DNA from: Basidiobolus meristosporus CBS 931.73
Taxonomy: Eukaryota; Basidiobolomycota; Basidiobolomycetes; Basidiobolales; Basidiobolaceae
Assembly: GCA_002104905.1 (NCBI GenBank)
Contig: MCFE01000525.1
Location: 1 to 61,995, forward strand
Direction of reading: 5' to 3'
DNA: 61,995 nt
The translations under genes and the position numbers were made by a program. Below, piece after piece: positions 24,493-35,628 of this stretch (position 1 is the stretch's first letter; every line of letters starts with the position of its first letter). The notes under the pieces are model-generated. The model was not told the origin of the DNA. It ran no database searches and was given only the letters and a program-made list of their open reading frames with translations.

Positions 24493-27400
24493 TCAAGCCA
24501 GTGCGATCTCTACAGGGGGCGCAGGACGGACCTGTTTGAAGGCCCGTTGTTTGACCCCTCCTTTCACCGGGAGTCGAGTATTGCCCACCAGGAAGTCGTC
24601 CACCTCACGGGCCGCCTCTCGGCCTTCATTGATCCCCCAAACAATCAAACTCTGACCACGTCGGCAGTCTCCGGCTGCGAAAACCCCGGGAAGGCTGGTA
24701 CCGTACTTCCCGACCGAGGTTTCGATCGTGGTGTTCCGGTTCGTGCGAAGGTCCAGACTCTGGATCAGCTTCTCCTCAGGCCCGAGGAAGCCCATAGACA
24801 GGAGGACCAGGTCAGCCGGGAAGAACTGCTCGCTTCCGGGGACTTCCTCCATCTTCCACCGGCCCTCGTCGTCTTTGGCCCACGCCACCTTCACGGTGTT
24901 GATCCCTTTCACGCGGCCGTTACCGTCGGAGACGAACTCCTTCGATAGGATACAGTACTCCCGAGGGTCTTTACCGTACTGCAATTGCACCTCGGAATGA
25001 CCGTAATCGACCTTGAACACCCGTGGGAATTGTGGCCATGGGTTGTCTTTGGCCCGCTGAGCGGGTGGTTGCGGAAGGAGCTCGAAGTTGGTGATGGACA
25101 AGGCACCATGTCGAGCCGAAGTCCCGATACAGTCGCATCCAGTATCGCCACCGCCGATCACGACAACATGTTTTCCCTTGGCATCGATGTACTTCTTGTT
25201 CTCTAGATTCGAGTCGAGTAGACTTTGGGTGTTCATCTGCAGGAACTCCATGGCAAAGTGGATCCCATCCAAGTGTCGATTAGGGATGGGCAGGTCTCGT
25301 GGCCAGGTGGCACCGGTAGCCAGCAACACCGCGTCATTACTTTGCCGGATTTCATGGGCATCCACATTGACCCCGACATTCGCATTCGGAACAAAAGTGA
25401 TCCCTTCGGCAGCCAGGAGGTCAAGACGGCGCTGGACCACCTTCTTGTCAAGCTTCATATTGGGGATACCATACATTAAAAGGCCGCCCATACGATCGTT
25501 TCTATCGTACACGGTGACCGTGTGGCCTGCCTTATTAAGCTGGTCAGCAGCAGCAAGACCAGCAGGACCGGATCCGATGATGGCAACCTTCTTGCCCGAG
25601 CGGCTGGAGGGGGGTCTAGGAACTATCCACCCCTTCTCAAAACCACGATCAATTATAGCTGCTTCTATGCTCTTGATGCTGACAGGTTTTTCGTTGATCC
25701 CTAGCACACATGCCCCCTCACAAGGAGCAGGGCAAACTCGGCCGGTGAATTCGGGGAAGTTGTTGGTCATCATCAACCTATCCAGAGCGTCCTTCCACTG
25801 GTCTTGGAATACCAACTCATTCCACTTGGGAATGATGTTACCAATGGGACAGCCACTGTCAGATTGGCAGAATGGAACCCCGCAATCCATACAACGAGCT
25901 GCTTGGGTGCGAAGCTCATCCTTTGTCAGGCGATTGTTCACCTCCTTCCAATCCTTGAGCCTCTTTTGAGGGCTACGATAAACATCGCCTCTTCTCTTGT
26001 ACTTCATGAACCCTTTGAGTTTATCCAGGTTGGCGACTCGTTTCTTTTGAGCCTCCTCATCGAAAGCTGCATCCTCAATATCCATGATGGTTGGCTCGTG
26101 TGCCCGGGGTGGATGAATGTCAAGCTCCTCTACACTCTGCAGAAGTTTCTGGTCGATTCTCTCCTGTTGTTGGCGTTGCTCCAACTGCTTCTGCTCCTCC
26201 AGCGCCTTCTTGTAGTCAACGGGCATCACGCGAACAAACTTCGGAAGAATTTGGGCGAAATTCTTTAGAACACGATCCGCCACACCAGAGCCAGTAAAGT
26301 AAAGATGATCCTCAATGGTGCTCCTCAGGAACTTGATCTCCTCGGCATCATTTACAGTCTCGAGATCAACCATCTCGGAATTACATTTTTGCTTGAAGTC
26401 CCCATCTACGTCGAGGACGTAAGCAATACCACCACTCATGCCAGCAGCGAAATTACGTCCTGTAGCTCCCAAAATGATCACTCGGCCACCAGTCATGTAT
26501 TCACAACCATGATCGCCTAGCCCTTCAACCACGGCGGTGGCACCAGAGTTACGGACGCAGAATCTCTCAGCAGCGATACCTCGAATGAAGACTCTGCCAC
26601 CAGTAGCGCCATAGAGGCACACATTGCCCACAATCACGTTTTCCTCGGGCTTGAAGGAGGAATTGGATGGCGGATAGATAACAACGCACCCTCCCGAAAG
26701 ACCCTTACCAACGTAATCGTTTGAATCACCCTCCAGCTCCAGGGTGACTCCAGGAGCCAAGAAGGCGCCGAAACTTTGACCGGCCGAGCCGGTCAACTTC
26801 ACATGGACCGTACCATCTGGCAAACCTTTCTCGCCATACCGCTTGGAAATTTGATAGCTGAGAGTGGCACCCACTGCACGATCAGTATTCACCACCTTTC
26901 CTTCGATATAGACAGAGTCTCCATCGGTTAACGCAGGTTCGGCTTCAAAGATCAGCTTGTTGTCAAGACGCACATGCAGCATATGATCTTGCTTGCGAGT
27001 GTTCACAGTGTCAACACCCTTGCGCAATTCATGAGCAGGGATGAGGATGGGCGATAGATCGAGATTCTTTGTCTTGAAGTTCTTGACAGCCTCATTCACT
27101 TTCAGGCACTCAACGTGGCCCACCATTTCGGTGATTGTACGGAAACCAAGTTTAGCCATGATCTCCCGTAACTCCTCTGCAACGTAGTAGAAGAAATTGA
27201 TGACGTGCTCAGGACTACCTTCGAACTTCTTCCGGAGCTCAGGGTCTTGGGTGGCAATACCGACTGGACATGTATTAAGGTGGCACTTGCGCATCATAAT
27301 GCATCCCATAGCAATAAGAGGGGTGGTAGCAAAGCCCCACTCTTCAGCACCTAGCAGACATGCAATGGCCACATCACGCCCGGTTTTGATTTGTCCATCC

Positions 27401-30400
27401 GTCTGTACTACGACGCGACCTCGTAGATCATTCAAAACCAGGGTTTGATGTGTTTCAGCAAGTCCTAGCTCCCAGGGAAGACCTGCATATCGAATACCAG
27501 TCCAACGACTGGCACCGGTACCACCATCATGACCTGAGATCAAAATATGATCGGCTTTGGCCTTGGCAACACCAGCGGCAACGATACCAACACCAACCTC
27601 CGATACCAATTTCACCGAAACCCTGGCGCGAGGGTTGGAGCATTTCAGGTCGTAGATGAGTTGCTTTAGATCTTCGATTGAGTAGATATCGTGGTGGGGA
27701 GGTGGCGAAATCAGCCCGACACCCGGGGTTGATTTTCTTGTTTTGGCAATATTGCCGCTAACTTTGTGCCCTGGTAGTTCACCACCTTCACCGGGCTTGG
27801 CACCTTGGGCCATCTTGATCTGGAGCTCGTCGGAGTCGGACAAATAATACGATGTAACACCGAATCGTCCAGAAGCAACCTGCTTGATAGCCGAACGCAA
27901 CAGGTCACCATTCGACTGGGTTTGGGAACGTTCTGGGTCCTCACCACCTTCACCGGTATTACTCTTGCCACCCAATTTATTCATGGCAATAGCAAGTGAG
28001 GAGTGTGCCTCATACGAAATAGAGCCGTAGCTCATGGCTCCCGTACAGAATCGTTTGACGATCTCTGTCCAAGGTTCTACCTCCTCAATAGGGATTCCTT
28101 TCTTGTTCGAAAAGTCGAAATCAAGCATCCCACGGAGAGTGCAGTTCTTAATCGCCTCGTAGGATTTGGCAGAGTATTCTCGGTATGCGTTTGTGTTTTT
28201 CGTACGGACCGCATCCTGAAGATTGGCAACAGCAGCAGGCTCATTAATGTGAGCTTCGCCACCAACTCTCCAATGATACTCACCAGCCTCGGGTAGCCCT
28301 TTTTGAGTAACCGTTTCCCTGCTAGGGAAACCTCTCTCATGCAATTCAATAGCGTCCATGGCCAGTAACTCAAATCCTACACCTTTGATTCTGCTTGCGG
28401 TACCAGCGAAGCACCTGTCGACCACGGCGTTGTCAACACCCAGGGCTTCAAATATTTGTGCGCCTTTGTAGCTTTGTAGGGTAGATATGCCCATTTTGGA
28501 CATCACCTTCAGAATCCCGTCATTGCAAGCTTTACGATAATTGTATACAATGCTCTCGTCGGTAATTTTTTCCCTTAGAGCATTCTCCCTACGCAGCTTG
28601 AGCATTGCGTCAATAGCAAGATAAGGACAAATAGCATCAGCGCCATAGCCTAGCAGAACGCACAAGTGATGGACTTCTCTGGCTTCTCCAGTTTCCACCA
28701 TCAAGGCCACCTTAGATCTCTGCTTGTTGCGAACCAAGTGATGATGAACTCCTCCGCACGCTATCAATGCGCTGATTGGGACACGAGTCGGCCCGATGTT
28801 TTTATCGGAGAGAATAACAATCTTGTACCCTTCGGCAATGCACTGGGAAACCTCTTCACATATGCGCTCCAGACCCATGGTGTACCCATTTACCCCCTCA
28901 CTCTTCTCGAACGTGATATCGATAGTAGATACACGCCAGTCTTTGTTGTAAGCATTTATCTCCTTGATGGCGTTGAATGCTTCTATGGATAGGATTGGGG
29001 ATGGCAGACAAAGCTTTCGGCACTGGCTTTCGTTCATTTCGAGAATGTTTCCTTCGGGGCCAACATAGCACTCAAGTGACATCACGATATTCTCTCGAAT
29101 AGGGTCAATGGGAGGATTGGTGACTTGAGCGAATAACTGTCTGAAATAGTCGTACACCGAGCGAGGTTGATTAGATAAGCAGGCCAATGCGGTATCATTC
29201 CCCATGGATCCTAAGGCCTCCTTTCCATCTCGCATCATTGGTGTCATCAGCAGATTCAATTGTTCAAAGGTTAAGCCGAACGCCAACGCCTTAGGGTCCT
29301 CCGCAATTCGAACATTGTCAGGCTCATAGCTTCTCCAGGTTCCATTATCATTAGACCACTCTTTCAATGATTCGAGTGTGAGCATGTTCTCGGCGGTCCA
29401 TTTGGCGAAATCATTACGGCCAGCCACCTTCATTTTCAGTTCCTCATCGTCCACAACCCGACCTTCAAGTGTGTCAACCAGTAGCATTTTTCCTGGCTGG
29501 AGTCTTCCCTTGAAGAGGATATCTTCCGGATTTATTTCGATGGTTCCGACCTCACTGGCGCATATCATCCGCTCATCCTTGGTGATATAGTAACGGCATG
29601 GACGAAGCCCATTTCGGTCAAGATTTGCGCCACAGTAACGACCATCCGAAAAAGTGAAAAGAGCCGGTCCATCCCAAGGCTCCATCAAGCAGGCAGCCCA
29701 TTCATAAAATGCCCGCTTTTCTGGCGCAATATACGGATTGTTTTGCCATGCCTCGGGTACCATCATCATCACAGCCTCAGGGAGGGAGAGCACGCCGTTG
29801 ATAACCAATAATTCGAGGACATTATCGAACGCTGCAGAATCGGAGCCACCTTCCTCGATGATGGGATATAGCTTTTCCAAATCCAGGCCGAATTTTTCAC
29901 TCTTCATGATGCCCTCTCTAGCACGCATCCAGTTCTTGTTTCCACGTAGTGTATTGATTTCACCGTTATGAGCACACCAGCGCATGGGCTGAGCTCTATC
30001 CCAACTCGGGAAGGTATTGGTGGAGAACCGGGAGTGCACAAGAGCAAAATGACTAGAGTACGCCACGTTGTTGAGATCGTAGTAGTAGCTGTACACCTGG
30101 GATGGAGAAAGTTGGCCTTTATAGACAATGTTCTTGCTTGACAAGGAGCAGATGTAGAACCACTTCTCGTAGGAGATCGCATGTGTCGCACTCTTGCGCA
30201 ACACATAAAGCTGCCTCTCAAAGTACGCTGGATCGAACTCCTCCCTGTTCAAGACTACAAATGGCTGCATCACGACAGGCTCCCTGGATTTTGCGCTGGG
30301 TCCGAGAATGGTATTATCACAAGGCACTTTTCGCCAGCCCAACACTTTCAAATCGTGCTCGAGGGCGACCTGCTCAAAGGTCCGTAGACTGTCATTTCGA

Positions 30401-30753
30401 ATCTCCTCGTCCGGGTGGAAAAAAAGGTTTCCTACGGCGTAATGGCCGCATTCAGGTAGTTCAATTCTCAGATCGCGAGTGGTTTCATTGATAAAGAATT
30501 GGTGAGGGATTCCGGTCATCACACCAGCTCCATCACCATCCCTGACATCGGAACCAACTGCACCACGATGAGTCATGTTACACAATACTGGTTTGGCATC
30601 TTTAACGATTTTGTGACTGGCAACCCCTTTGATTTGAACAATGAAGCCAACTCCACAAGCATCTTTCTCAAAATCGGGATTGTATAAGCCTTTGGCTTCG
30701 GGGATAGCGCCAGCCCAGGTGCAGTTACGGCTATTGGTGGTAGGTGTAGACAT
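24493..30753 (-). CDS. GLT1: Glutamate synthase (NADH type), fused large and small subunits
   Basis: Makes two glutamates from glutamine and 2-oxoglutarate (GOGAT). The protein has 2086 residues, the normal length for fungal GLT1. The short propeptide ends before Cys33 (DACGVGF), the expected amidotransferase nucleophile after cleavage. Order: class-II glutamine amidotransferase (about 33-440), central domain, FMN-binding synthase domain (GEGGEDP near 930), a 3Fe-4S cluster motif CIMMRKCHLNTCPVG near 1150, GXGXG repeats (about 1300-1480), then the GltD-like half. That half has two cysteine clusters for 4Fe-4S (MDCGVPFC..., near 1620; CPAPCEGAC), an FAD motif IIGSGPAG (about 1724) and an NAD(P)H motif VIGGGDTG (about 1866). 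Unlike its neighbours it has no intron over 6.2 kb. It is divergently arranged with PMT2 across 1.85 kb. Confidence 0.98.
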   Translation of the reverse strand: MSTPTTNSRNCTWAGAIPEAKGLYNPDFEKDACGVGFIVQIKGVASHKIVKDAKPVLCNMTHRGAVGSDVRDGDGAGVMTGIPHQFFINETTRDLRIELPECGHYAVGNLFFHPDEEIRNDSLRTFEQVALEHDLKVLGWRKVPCDNTILGPSAKSREPVVMQPFVVLNREEFDPAYFERQLYVLRKSATHAISYEKWFYICSLSSKNIVYKGQLSPSQVYSYYYDLNNVAYSSHFALVHSRFSTNTFPSWDRAQPMRWCAHNGEINTLRGNKNWMRAREGIMKSEKFGLDLEKLYPIIEEGGSDSAAFDNVLELLVINGVLSLPEAVMMMVPEAWQNNPYIAPEKRAFYEWAACLMEPWDGPALFTFSDGRYCGANLDRNGLRPCRYYITKDERMICASEVGTIEINPEDILFKGRLQPGKMLLVDTLEGRVVDDEELKMKVAGRNDFAKWTAENMLTLESLKEWSNDNGTWRSYEPDNVRIAEDPKALAFGLTFEQLNLLMTPMMRDGKEALGSMGNDTALACLSNQPRSVYDYFRQLFAQVTNPPIDPIRENIVMSLECYVGPEGNILEMNESQCRKLCLPSPILSIEAFNAIKEINAYNKDWRVSTIDITFEKSEGVNGYTMGLERICEEVSQCIAEGYKIVILSDKNIGPTRVPISALIACGGVHHHLVRNKQRSKVALMVETGEAREVHHLCVLLGYGADAICPYLAIDAMLKLRRENALREKITDESIVYNYRKACNDGILKVMSKMGISTLQSYKGAQIFEALGVDNAVVDRCFAGTASRIKGVGFELLAMDAIELHERGFPSRETVTQKGLPEAGEYHWRVGGEAHINEPAAVANLQDAVRTKNTNAYREYSAKSYEAIKNCTLRGMLDFDFSNKKGIPIEEVEPWTEIVKRFCTGAMSYGSISYEAHSSLAIAMNKLGGKSNTGEGGEDPERSQTQSNGDLLRSAIKQVASGRFGVTSYYLSDSDELQIKMAQGAKPGEGGELPGHKVSGNIAKTRKSTPGVGLISPPPHHDIYSIEDLKQLIYDLKCSNPRARVSVKLVSEVGVGIVAAGVAKAKADHILISGHDGGTGASRWTGIRYAGLPWELGLAETHQTLVLNDLRGRVVVQTDGQIKTGRDVAIACLLGAEEWGFATTPLIAMGCIMMRKCHLNTCPVGIATQDPELRKKFEGSPEHVINFFYYVAEELREIMAKLGFRTITEMVGHVECLKVNEAVKNFKTKNLDLSPILIPAHELRKGVDTVNTRKQDHMLHVRLDNKLIFEAEPALTDGDSVYIEGKVVNTDRAVGATLSYQISKRYGEKGLPDGTVHVKLTGSAGQSFGAFLAPGVTLELEGDSNDYVGKGLSGGCVVIYPPSNSSFKPEENVIVGNVCLYGATGGRVFIRGIAAERFCVRNSGATAVVEGLGDHGCEYMTGGRVIILGATGRNFAAGMSGGIAYVLDVDGDFKQKCNSEMVDLETVNDAEEIKFLRSTIEDHLYFTGSGVADRVLKNFAQILPKFVRVMPVDYKKALEEQKQLEQRQQQERIDQKLLQSVEELDIHPPRAHEPTIMDIEDAAFDEEAQKKRVANLDKLKGFMKYKRRGDVYRSPQKRLKDWKEVNNRLTKDELRTQAARCMDCGVPFCQSDSGCPIGNIIPKWNELVFQDQWKDALDRLMMTNNFPEFTGRVCPAPCEGACVLGINEKPVSIKSIEAAIIDRGFEKGWIVPRPPSSRSGKKVAIIGSGPAGLAAADQLNKAGHTVTVYDRNDRMGGLLMYGIPNMKLDKKVVQRRLDLLAAEGITFVPNANVGVNVDAHEIRQSNDAVLLATGATWPRDLPIPNRHLDGIHFAMEFLQMNTQSLLDSNLENKKYIDAKGKHVVVIGGGDTGCDCIGTSARHGALSITNFELLPQPPAQRAKDNPWPQFPRVFKVDYGHSEVQLQYGKDPREYCILSKEFVSDGNGRVKGINTVKVAWAKDDEGRWKMEEVPGSEQFFPADLVLLSMGFLGPEEKLIQSLDLRTNRNTTIETSVGKYGTSLPGVFAAGDCRRGQSLIVWGINEGREAAREVDDFLVGNTRLPVKGGVKQRAFKQVRPAPPVEIALA

Positions 30754-30882
30754 AGGAATTATATACGACTTATGTAATCAAAAGGAAGTGTCCGTGTATC
30801 GGAAGAAATAAAGATGTATGAATGTTATTACAGTGTTGAGAATTGAAGGACCGATGTGAATCAGGAAGCCAGGGAGCACTCC

Positions 30883-30890
30883 TTTTATAC
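30883..30890 (-). promoter_or_regulatory. Probable TATA box of GLT1
   Basis: The minus strand reads GTATAAAAGG about 130 bases upstream of the GLT1 ATG. Position and sequence fit a fungal TATA element. Transcription start is not determined. Confidence 0.5.
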
Positions 30891-32599
30891 TTTAGGTTAT
30901 CTAACACGAATCAGGTCTCGCTGTACATGTGAAGACCGATTGGGCTGCTCTTTACTATAAATGCAGTGTTTGGACTATCGATCAAATGATTCGATGCCTC
31001 CGAATATGAGACATTTGTTTTGTAGGTGACTTGAAATGAGCGTTGATACAGGGGCATCACTCTCTCCAATATACGGGAAAAGTCGATTAGTACATTAGGC
31101 AATATAGAAAAAGGGAGGGGAATTGCACCGGGATGTACTGATTTGAGAAGGTTGTATATGGCCGGAATCATGCGAAACACGAACAGAACTCAGATTTTTG
31201 AAAATCATATGACTGCGTAACGGCAAGTCATTGGTAATCTTATCTCATCCAGCATGTTATTTATCCGGAGTACGGTTACTACAGGAGAAAACCGGGCGCC
31301 AGCTCCATGAGTGTTCTACATCACCACCGCTCGCTTTCACGAGTGATAACGAAGTTCAAATTCTCATCCAGTTACACACGGGCCTTTTAGGAAAAGGGAA
31401 GGCAATCACTTGAACGATAACACTCCAGGTAGCGTGCCACAAGGCCCTTTTCCAAACAGGATCGAAGGAAGTAATCCCTCTTACGACGGTGGAGAGTGGA
31501 GGCCACAGACTGCTACAAACGAGGTATTGGTAGCGATCGTGCATGATCATACGGCTGAAGTGGCGAGCGGTAGTGACTGGGCACCGGGCCATTTGACGGG
31601 ATAAATTACTGACCATGCCCTTGTGAATGGACGCATTGGCAATTGCGCTGACAACTAGGAATTTTCAGGACCACATTGGGTGCCTATCCACATGACTTGC
31701 AACAACGGATCATACTGGCTAGTAGCTTGAGGCATTTGCATTATCAACCCCGATCATTATCTAGCACATCTATGTCTCTCAACCCCGCTATTGCAAGCTT
31801 TGATAATACCTTGTCATTACACATCTCAAACAGTATTGCAAGTCAGTGGAGTTCCTGCATACGTCACATTCCCAAGACTCGTCCATATGGACCAGCAACT
31901 CCCCATGTGCTCTGGAAACTCCTTTTTCCCTCATAGAGAGGGCTCCTGCTTGCACATACTGGCATAACGATCGAGCTCCCATCCACATGCTCGCACTACC
32001 CAAGCCTGAAAAGCTTAATTGTCTGGAGCTCCCCTTATCTTTCCTATCGTTCCCCGCATTCAACAACCCTAAAGTGCAACACCAATCTGATTACGGTTAG
32101 ATCCCCTTATCCGATTATGTGAACAATGTCACATTACCCTTTTTCATTAACAGCGCCATATTTGGCAATTAGAAGGGAATTTTCGGGCTGATAAAGTGTG
32201 AAAATCATCATCACGATATCATGTGAGTGCCATGAGTCATGCTGCACTCTCAGCCGACCAAACTCCCGAAAGTCAAAACGCTATTCCAGTTACTAAGCGT
32301 TATTGGATCTCACATGAAGCCCTGGGAGCACTGGTGCGAGACAGTTCGGGTGGATTGGAGACCGGGTGGGTCAGGTGACACCTTTTCGAAATATAAGCCA
32401 TCAGCAATCTCGATGCTTGCCTGGGTTGTGATTAAACTGTGATTAGGTTATTACTAGATTTCGCATCAAAACAATTTCGTCATGACATATGGATTTCTAG
32501 GAACGTCACTGGTGGATTTCATGAACCCTATATTGGGCTTGTCAAACGCTTTCAGCACCTTTGAAGTCAACACCTAGGTTTAGCTGTTCAACGTCTGAC
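30891..32599. other. Divergent intergenic region between GLT1 and PMT2
   Basis: No open frame here has recognisable homology. The longest (about 92 codons, minus, 31788-32066) has a few clustered cysteines but no motif I trust. The region must hold both promoters. Confidence 0.45.
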
Positions 32600-35521
32600 A
32601 TGGAGTTCGACAAGCCGAAAAGTCGATACGCTCCTACGCGAAATCTACCGGTAGATTCCTATTCGGATTACGAAGAGGAGCCCAAAATCCACAAGCCTCC
32701 TCAACTGTACAATTCTTCGGTACGTCCCAGTAACCTATCGTGCACCCAAGTTTCATCATTTGACCTTGACCTTTACATAGACGCAGGGGAAATGGTACCA
32801 TAATACAAACTTAGTGAACACAGTCATCTTGACACTTCTGTCGCTCTTCACGCGTTTGTTTATGATCTCTTGGTCCAACGTTGTAGTCTGGGATGAGGTA
32901 TTGTCGCTCATACGTCCTTCCTCAGTGATACATGTTGCTAACCGGTATATCATCTTGATTCAGGCACATTTCGGGAAGGTAGAAACCTTTACATGTCGAA
33001 AGGTACACGCCCAGCAAAACCCTAACACCCCTGTTTCCCTGTAGTTTGGCTCCTACTATTTGAAGCGACAATTCTATCATGATGTACATCCCCCGTTAGG
33101 AAAGATGCTCGTCGCTTTAGGGGGACTAATATCTGGATACGATGGATCGTTCGAATTTAAATCGGGTGAGGTTTATCCTGGCAACCTACACTACGGTGTG
33201 ATGCGCTCTTTTACGGCCTTATTTGGTGTCGTTATGGTTCCCCTAGCCTATCTTACTGCAATCGAATTCAAATTCAGCAAGAAGGCAGCCTTTTTGTCGG
33301 CATTGATGGTTCTTCTGGGTACTCAATGATTCTTCGATGCCCTTACTCAAGTGATTCCAGTGTTAACTCGGCTGCTTCACTTAGATATCGCTTATCTTGC
33401 CATCAGCCGTTTCATACTTTTGGATTCCATGCTTTTGTGCTTCACATGTACAACACTTTACTGCTTAGCCTGTTTCCACAATTGCCGTAAAGAGTAATAG
33501 CCAAGAACTCGCTATCCATGAACCCTTGGCTTGAATTGCTGACAGCTTTGTTTAGATCGTTTTCCGCTCGCTGGTGGTTCTGGCTCTTCTTAACTGGCGT
33601 CTCCATTGGCTGTGTCTCCAGGTTAGCCCTATGTAGCCCTTAAGTACCGTCTCTTATGTTACTGATGATGCCCATCTCTTCAGTGTTAAATGGGTCGGCT
33701 TCTTTGCTACAGCTTTGGTTGGATTGGTATATACGCTATTTCCCAAAGATTTTCTTTGAATTCCCCTGGGCTAACCTTTCTTCCCTGCAAGTACACAATT
33801 GAAGATTTGTGGGACAAATTTGGAGAGTATCGCATGCCCAAGGTAATCTCCTTTTTTTGCCAAAGCTCATTCCTGGCTCTCTTGTGATACCAGTGTAGTT
33901 AAGTCTTGTTCTCCATACCTATCCTGCAGATTGTTTACCTTAAGCACTGGGCCGCCCGTATCGCCTGCCTTATCATCCTCCCCATTCTCATATACATGTT
34001 CTGCTTTGTGATCCACTTCGCCATTTTGAACCACAGTGGAACTGGGGACGCCAATATGAGCTCAATTTTCCAAGCCGGGCTTGTCGGAAGCACATTGAAT
34101 GAAGCGCCCCTCGGTAAGTGTAAAGCCATCTACGACGATGAATCCGTCGCAGAGTTCTGACGCTTTGGTGCTATTCATGCAGAGGTCGCCTACGGATCCA
34201 GGATCACTCTGAAGAACAATGGTTATGGTGGAGGCTTGCTTCATTCGCACGTGCAGATCTTCCCCGAGGGTTCACAGCAACAACAGGTTACGGCATATCA
34301 TCACAGAGATGAAAACAACGAGTGGATCGTTAAACCAACCCGGGAAGCCCCATTGAGCGAAGAGATCGAATTCCTTAAAAACGGCGATGTCATCCGCTTG
34401 GTCCATGCATCTACCCAGAAGAACCTGCACAGTCACCAGATCAAGGCGCCAATGACGAAGGCGGACTGGGAAGTTAGTTGCTATGGCAACGAGACGGTTG
34501 GTGATTCAAACGACTATTGGAAGGTGGAGATTGTCGATGATTACTATGAAAAGAATGTCCCGCACGTTCGAACCCTGACAACCCATATCCGGCTCCGTCA
34601 CCTACCTACCGGGTGTCTTCTGAAATCCCACAACGTCCCGCTCCCGGCCTGGGGCTTCAAACAGGCGGAAGTCACCTGTGATCACACCACTGACGCCAAT
34701 CATCCCAACCTACTTTGGAACGTTGAAAATCACTGGAACGAAAATCGTAAGTGGTATCGACAAGAGCTTGCTGCCCACGATATGAGCTAACTCTCTTCCA
34801 GTGACCCTGGCTCCACCCGTGCATTTCAAGTCCAAATTCCTAAAGGATTTCTGGCATCTCAATGTTGCCATGTGGAATACCAACAACGCATTGGTGCCTG
34901 ATCCAGACAAGTACGATCACCTTGCCTCCGAGCCTCATCAATGGCCAATCCTCTCAGTGGCGCTGCGCATGTGCTCCTGGGCAGATGATGCGGTCAAATT
35001 CTTCTTGGTGGGACATCCCATTGTATGGTGGTCTAGCACGCTTTCGTTGCTTGCTTTTGCTACGATCGTCTTCGTATCACACATTCGCGTGACCCGTGGA
35101 TACAATGATTGGAGACCAGGTAGGGTTGAGCAGAGATATGCTGAGTACAAGTAATGCACCAACTAACTACGCCGATCAACCGGTGATTTCTTTAGGGGAA
35201 TGGGACCATTTCTTCAGTGTTGGGAAAATAATCTTCCTTGGGTGGTTCTTGCATTACATCCCGTTCTACATCATGGGACGAGTCATGTATATCCACCACT
35301 ATTTCCCCGCCCTGTACTTCGCTATTCTGATGGCTGGGCTGGTGATGGACTATGCTACGCGTAGGCAACCAAGTGAGGTTCAGAACCTTGTGTTTGGTGG
35401 GGCCTACTTTATCATCATTGCTGTATTCCTATACTTTGCTCCCTTTGCATTTGGCTTCACTGGGCCGGCCAAAGATATGTCCGGCAGACAGTGGGTTTCC
35501 GGTTGGAAGCTTTACGATTGA
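32600..35521 (+). CDS. PMT2: Dolichyl-phosphate-mannose:protein O-mannosyltransferase, PMT2/POMT2 class
   Basis: Transfers mannose from dolichyl-phosphate-mannose to Ser/Thr of secretory proteins in the ER membrane. Twelve exons (ends 32719, 32781-32897, 32964-32978, 33045-33318, 33385-33493, 33556-33621, 33684-33726, 33792-33842, 33930-34113, 34183-34746, 34802-35119, 35196-35521) total 2187 nt, giving 728 residues, normal for the family. The catalytic acidic pair lies in VVWDEAHFGK, and [11 protein letters not shown] follows. The MIR region contains [12 protein letters not shown] and [17 protein letters not shown], which resemble the PMT2/POMT2 branch. The C-terminus has the [15 protein letters not shown] membrane block. 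The first ATG is at 32600; the second acceptor could also be at 32786. PMT2 enzymes usually pair with a PMT1 partner, which is not in this window. Confidence 0.95.
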
Positions 35522-35628
35522 AGCAAGCGCCACAACAGGTATTCGAGTGGGGTTTGGTTTTTATGATGTGTGTGGTACTCACTCGAGCAACCAATAAACT
35601 GAATTAAAGATCATTTATTTCCGAGAAA

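Noticed and set aside
25088-25969. Long plus-strand open frame (293 codons) opposite GLT1
   Set aside because: It is the antisense shadow of the conserved GltD-like half of GLT1 and has low-complexity composition with no family motif.
31356-31616. Small frames on both strands between GLT1 and PMT2
   Set aside because: Overlapping frames on opposite strands without motif, exon structure or conserved pattern; treated as promoter DNA.
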